Positions 7,541-10,279 of a DNA stretch of 10,279 bases are shown here, piece after piece (the stretch's first letter is position 1; each line of letters begins with the position of its first letter). The notes below the pieces were generated by a model. The model was not told where the DNA came from and did no database searches. It saw only the letters and a program-made list of their open reading frames with translations. The position numbers were made by a program, and so were the translations under genes. The DNA comes from Phoronis ovalis (lineage: Eukaryota > Phoronida > Phoronidae), in NCBI GenBank assembly GCA_028565635.1, contig JAOXYB010065645.1, forward strand, positions 1-10,279, in the 5' to 3' direction.

Positions 7541-8994
7541 TCGCCCAAGGACGACAAATGAGTTTGCTGCGTTCTGCGCGCCGCCAAGCGACATATCACA
7601 AAATAACATTATATGTTGTATATCAAGTTTAGACCGCCCTTTAAAATTATACAACTAGGATGAATTGTGAGTCGACCTGTTACATTTACTTTTGGCAGAA
7701 CAATGGGAGGAAACAGTGGGCAGAGAGCTAAGAACGGGTGTGAAGTTGTAAAACACATTTTACATTTCAACATTCCTTTTTGCAAAAAAATATGAAAACA
7801 GTTGATTTAAGTACTCTGCCACGCATTATAACTTTGTTCTAGATCATTTAAAAAGGAAAAAGTATATTTAGATAGTAAAAATACTCAAAAAAATTAACAT
7901 GTGCATGTTACTTCAAGATGAAACAGCAGCAACATAAATGACATCATTCTGTCGTCTTCATTCCGCAGCTTATATAACTTCCACATGAACGAAGCTTCGC
8001 GATTAAGATCTTCTAACTCATCCTACAAGAGCGGTATTAGTGTTACATTAGCCAGAATACACCTATTTATATTGTGTTATAAGGTATTTTGATATATCGC
8101 ATATTGCTCAGTACTAATAATGAAATCAATATCTATAGTATATCCCACTCTCCCGAGTTATCCTGAAATTCGTATTTTATTTTTTAGTGGAAAGAATGCT
8201 GAAGATAATATAAAGCGGAATTGAAACGAAACATTTATATTCTACATGACTGAGCAAGCACGTACATACAGTAATATTACATTACCCCCGGGAATGATTT
8301 GACTTCCTATAAAATCTATACAGGGGCTCCAGTTAAGGAAAAGATCATACTTCATCAAATTTTAGCACAGGAAAGGGTCGTGATTTAGTATTTGTTTTAT
8401 GTTTTTATAAAAATAGTAAATAGCTTTTTTTCATGTAATTTTGTATAGCAAAGGAATACGTCCTTTAGGGCAGCAAAAGGCAAAAGTTTTGATCGAGTCA
8501 GTACATAAAAGGGTGCGGGTTTGAAGACTTCCATCAAAAAAAGTGTAGGGTTTTCACCCAGTATTTATTCCAGAAAATTGTATAACTAGACCTAGTGTTG
8601 ATTCTTGTAAACCCCGGGTGACAGCGGCAATACTTGCGTAATGAAGTTAAAAATAGCTCCATTTAGGGACCTATGAACGTAAAATGAATACTCTTCATAT
8701 ATGGAATCATTTTATTTGGTATTCAGTAAAAAGCTTTTTAGAGCATTTTCTTTTAGGGAAAGCGAACGGACATCTGAAGTCTATATCATATTTCATGTTG
8801 GGAACCTGAACTAGTAATACACCTTTTTCGGGACTAAATTTGTTTTGCTATATTTTGGATTATGCAATTTTAGACCCTTTTCCGGACGTCCTTGGTCCCT
8901 TTGTCTAACTTCTGAAAAGTCTACGCTTTCACCCTGTTTTCTGTAACCCTCATGCGTGTCCAACTATTCTGATTGGGTTTTAAGCCCGGAGAAA
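7541..8994. other. No gene seen
   Basis: Non-coding sequence with no convincing open frame on either strand. The first 100 bases contain a small CpG-rich patch (about 7568-7590, GCGTTCTGCGCGCCGCC) upstream of the minus-strand TATA box. From about 8280 the base composition becomes somewhat richer in GC, with several CCCGGG or CCGG sites, and grades into the short-repeat region at 8995. Confidence 0.45.
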
Positions 8995-9063
8995 GGAAAT
9001 AAGAGTCCGGAGGGAATGAGTGTCCGGTCTGGGAATACAGCAGCAAAGGAAATGAGTGTCCGG
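8995..9063. repeat. Three copies of a 16-base GGAAATGAGTGTCCGG motif
   Basis: Copies are GGAAATAAGAGTCCGG (8995-9010), GGGAATGAGTGTCCGG (9012-9027) and GGAAATGAGTGTCCGG (9048-9063). They are separated by 1 and 20 bases. Additional CCGGAC or CCCGGA words occur at about 8881 and 8985, and CCGGAC recurs at 9152. The setting is GC-richer than the rest of the window. They could be binding sites in a promoter or a decayed minisatellite. Confidence 0.6.
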
Positions 9064-9127
9064 GGAATCATCAGTAACCAGGGAAATTACCCATGCAGGG
9101 CCAGTATTCAGGACAGATACAATATGA

Positions 9128-9268
9128 ATCAGTAGGCTATTAATTGTTGCCCCGGACAATGAAACCCAGGAATCGGTATTCGGTCAAAATACGAATACAG
9201 TAAATTCCCCGCTGTTCGAACTGCCATCTTCGCTAGCGAAACAAGTCAGCGCAAGAATAACAATTAAG
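9128..9268 (+). other. Candidate 5' exon ending in a strong splice donor
   Basis: A frame is open for 47 codons from a TGA (9125-9127) up to AAG|GTAAGC (GT at 9269-9270), and stays open into the putative intron until a TAG near 9357. The predicted residues (APDNETQESVFGQN, then SPLFELPSSLAKQV) look balanced in composition, unlike the AT-driven chance frames elsewhere, but I recognise no family. There is no in-frame ATG and no good acceptor upstream. It could equally be an untranslated first exon of a gene to the right of the window. Confidence 0.2.
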
Positions 9269-10020
9269 GTAAGCCTAGTTGACACTCAAGTATTTAGGGT
9301 CGAGTCAATTTGTCGCTGCTTTTTTCTAATTATTTTTGATTTTTACAATAATATTTAGTAGTAACTTAATAATATTTTTTATAATTTTATTTCTGAATAG
9401 ATTTTTTTTCACATCTGTTACAGCATTATATTTCTGTTAGCTTCTTGGTTATAAATTTGATTATGCAAACGTTTCGACTTTGTAATTAAATTATAATCAT
9501 CTTTCTTGATATTTTTATGCTACCTGAATAAGTTCTCTTGGTTTGATTGATTTCAACGTCCGTTCACCATTCCTGTAATTCTAATTTTATAGCTTTTGAT
9601 TGACAAACTTTGAGCATAGAACTTTACTCTACAGAGTTTATAGGATAGCAAGAAGTAGGGTTTTTCCAGGGCACAACGCAAGCAGATTCAAGCAAGTTTT
9701 TCTAGGAATTGGCTAGTAACACTCGCTACGCTTGTTCAGAGTAGGAACATTTGCAGTTTCAACCAAGAAGGTTTCTTGACTTGGTCTTGCTTATGGTTAG
9801 TAATTCATGATCAGTCTTGCATAGGCCGTTCCTTTAATGGTGAAGTCTTGCTGAGGGGTTTATGCTTTGTGCGCACTCGATCTCGTCTAGAGTTGTTTTC
9901 GCGCAAGTAGTAATGAATCGACCAATCGAATAAACTTCAAAAAAACTGCAATAGATCTTGGCACTTCGGGACTTCCTATCTAATGAAACGTAATATTTTG
10001 TACAGCTACATAAAACTGCT
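9269..10020. other. No gene seen; possible start of an intron
   Basis: T-rich at first (9310-9420), then mixed AT-rich sequence. A minus-strand open frame of 110 codons (10166-9834) has no recognisable motif and a composition expected by chance. Confidence 0.4.
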
Positions 10021-10025
10021 GCAGC

Positions 10026-10045
10026 GCATGCATATATTTGCATGC
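10026..10045. repeat. Perfect 7-bp inverted repeat with an octamer motif
   Basis: GCATGCA (10026-10032) and TGCATGC (10039-10045) flank a 6-base loop. The right side contains ATTTGCAT (10036-10043), the exact octamer recognised by POU-domain (Oct-type) factors. Whether it is functional cannot be told from sequence alone; no snRNA gene is visible nearby. Confidence 0.5.
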
Positions 10046-10205
10046 AGAACACACGAACGCCATTTTTAAGGTGGTATGGAAACCCATAAATATAGCATTG
10101 TAATAATAAGTCAATCAGTAGCGACCATTCATAATGCAAAGTTAATAAATAGTAGACCCTATACATTACAAACTATGTTTTGTGCCAAATAAAGCATAAT
10201 TGACG

Positions 10206-10279
10206 AACGTAAAGTGAGAACCAGATTCAGATTCAGAACCAGATTCAACGTAAAGTCAGAACCAGATTCAGATTCAGAT
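10206..10279. repeat. Minisatellite running off the window end
   Basis: One 41-base unit (10206-10246) beginning AACGTAAAGT is followed by a second copy from 10247 that is cut by the end of the window. Inside each unit AGAACCAGATTC and CAGATT are themselves repeated, so the array is a repeat within a repeat. The two copies differ at one base in their first 31 (GTGAG versus GTCAG). Confidence 0.8.

Noticed and set aside
4259-7648. TTAAAGGGCG at 4259-4268 with its reverse complement near 7637-7646 as possible terminal inverted repeats
   Set aside because: Only about ten bases match, the flanks diverge at once, and no target-site duplication is evident. A chance match is likely given how many pairs were scanned.
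10055-10090. Possible molluscan repeat word TTAAGGTGGTATGG
   Set aside because: It is only loosely similar to a remembered bivalve repeat and too short to call.
9834-10166. Minus-strand open frame of 110 codons
   Set aside because: About one frame of this length is expected by chance in 10 kb of AT-rich DNA. It crosses a palindrome and has no recognisable domain.

Overview
The window looks like AT-rich animal nuclear DNA, most likely from a mollusc or similar marine invertebrate. The evidence is a decayed LINE retrotransposon, split coding regions with GT-AG introns under 150 bp, many low-complexity and palindromic repeats, and no bacterial-style gene packing. Several TTATCTCC-type motifs (3955-4385) match, from memory, a word common in molluscan genomes. 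The organism call is inference.

Layout. Positions 78-955 (minus strand) hold a broken LINE fragment with the end of an endonuclease domain and the linker after it. Positions 956-2272 have no gene, but 1283-1402 carries two copies of a foldback unit. Positions 2273-2506 (plus) hold a short acidic open frame that may be an exon. Positions 2858-3470 carry degenerate copies of a palindromic GTTnCCATGGnAAC-like motif, and 3857-3981 is a small palindromic minisatellite. The core of the window is 4745-7540. It has a minus-strand DDE transposase-like pseudogene (one frameshift, two in-frame TAG codons, intact-looking catalytic residues), a plus-strand spliced gene of unknown function at 6606-7076, and a minus-strand TATA box, ATG and splice donor at 7540-7465. 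From 7541 to the end I see no convincing gene, only short repeats, one possible 5' exon (9128-9268) and a minisatellite running off the end.

How the parts may fit. If the minus-strand first exon at 7478-7471 is spliced to the acceptor ending at 6220, the reading frame runs into the transposase, and the plus-strand gene then lies inside that intron on the opposite strand. This would make a compact two-gene unit, possibly a DNA transposon. I could not identify terminal inverted repeats or a target-site duplication, so this stays a hypothesis. I found no clear sign of a CRISPR array, tRNA or rRNA gene.
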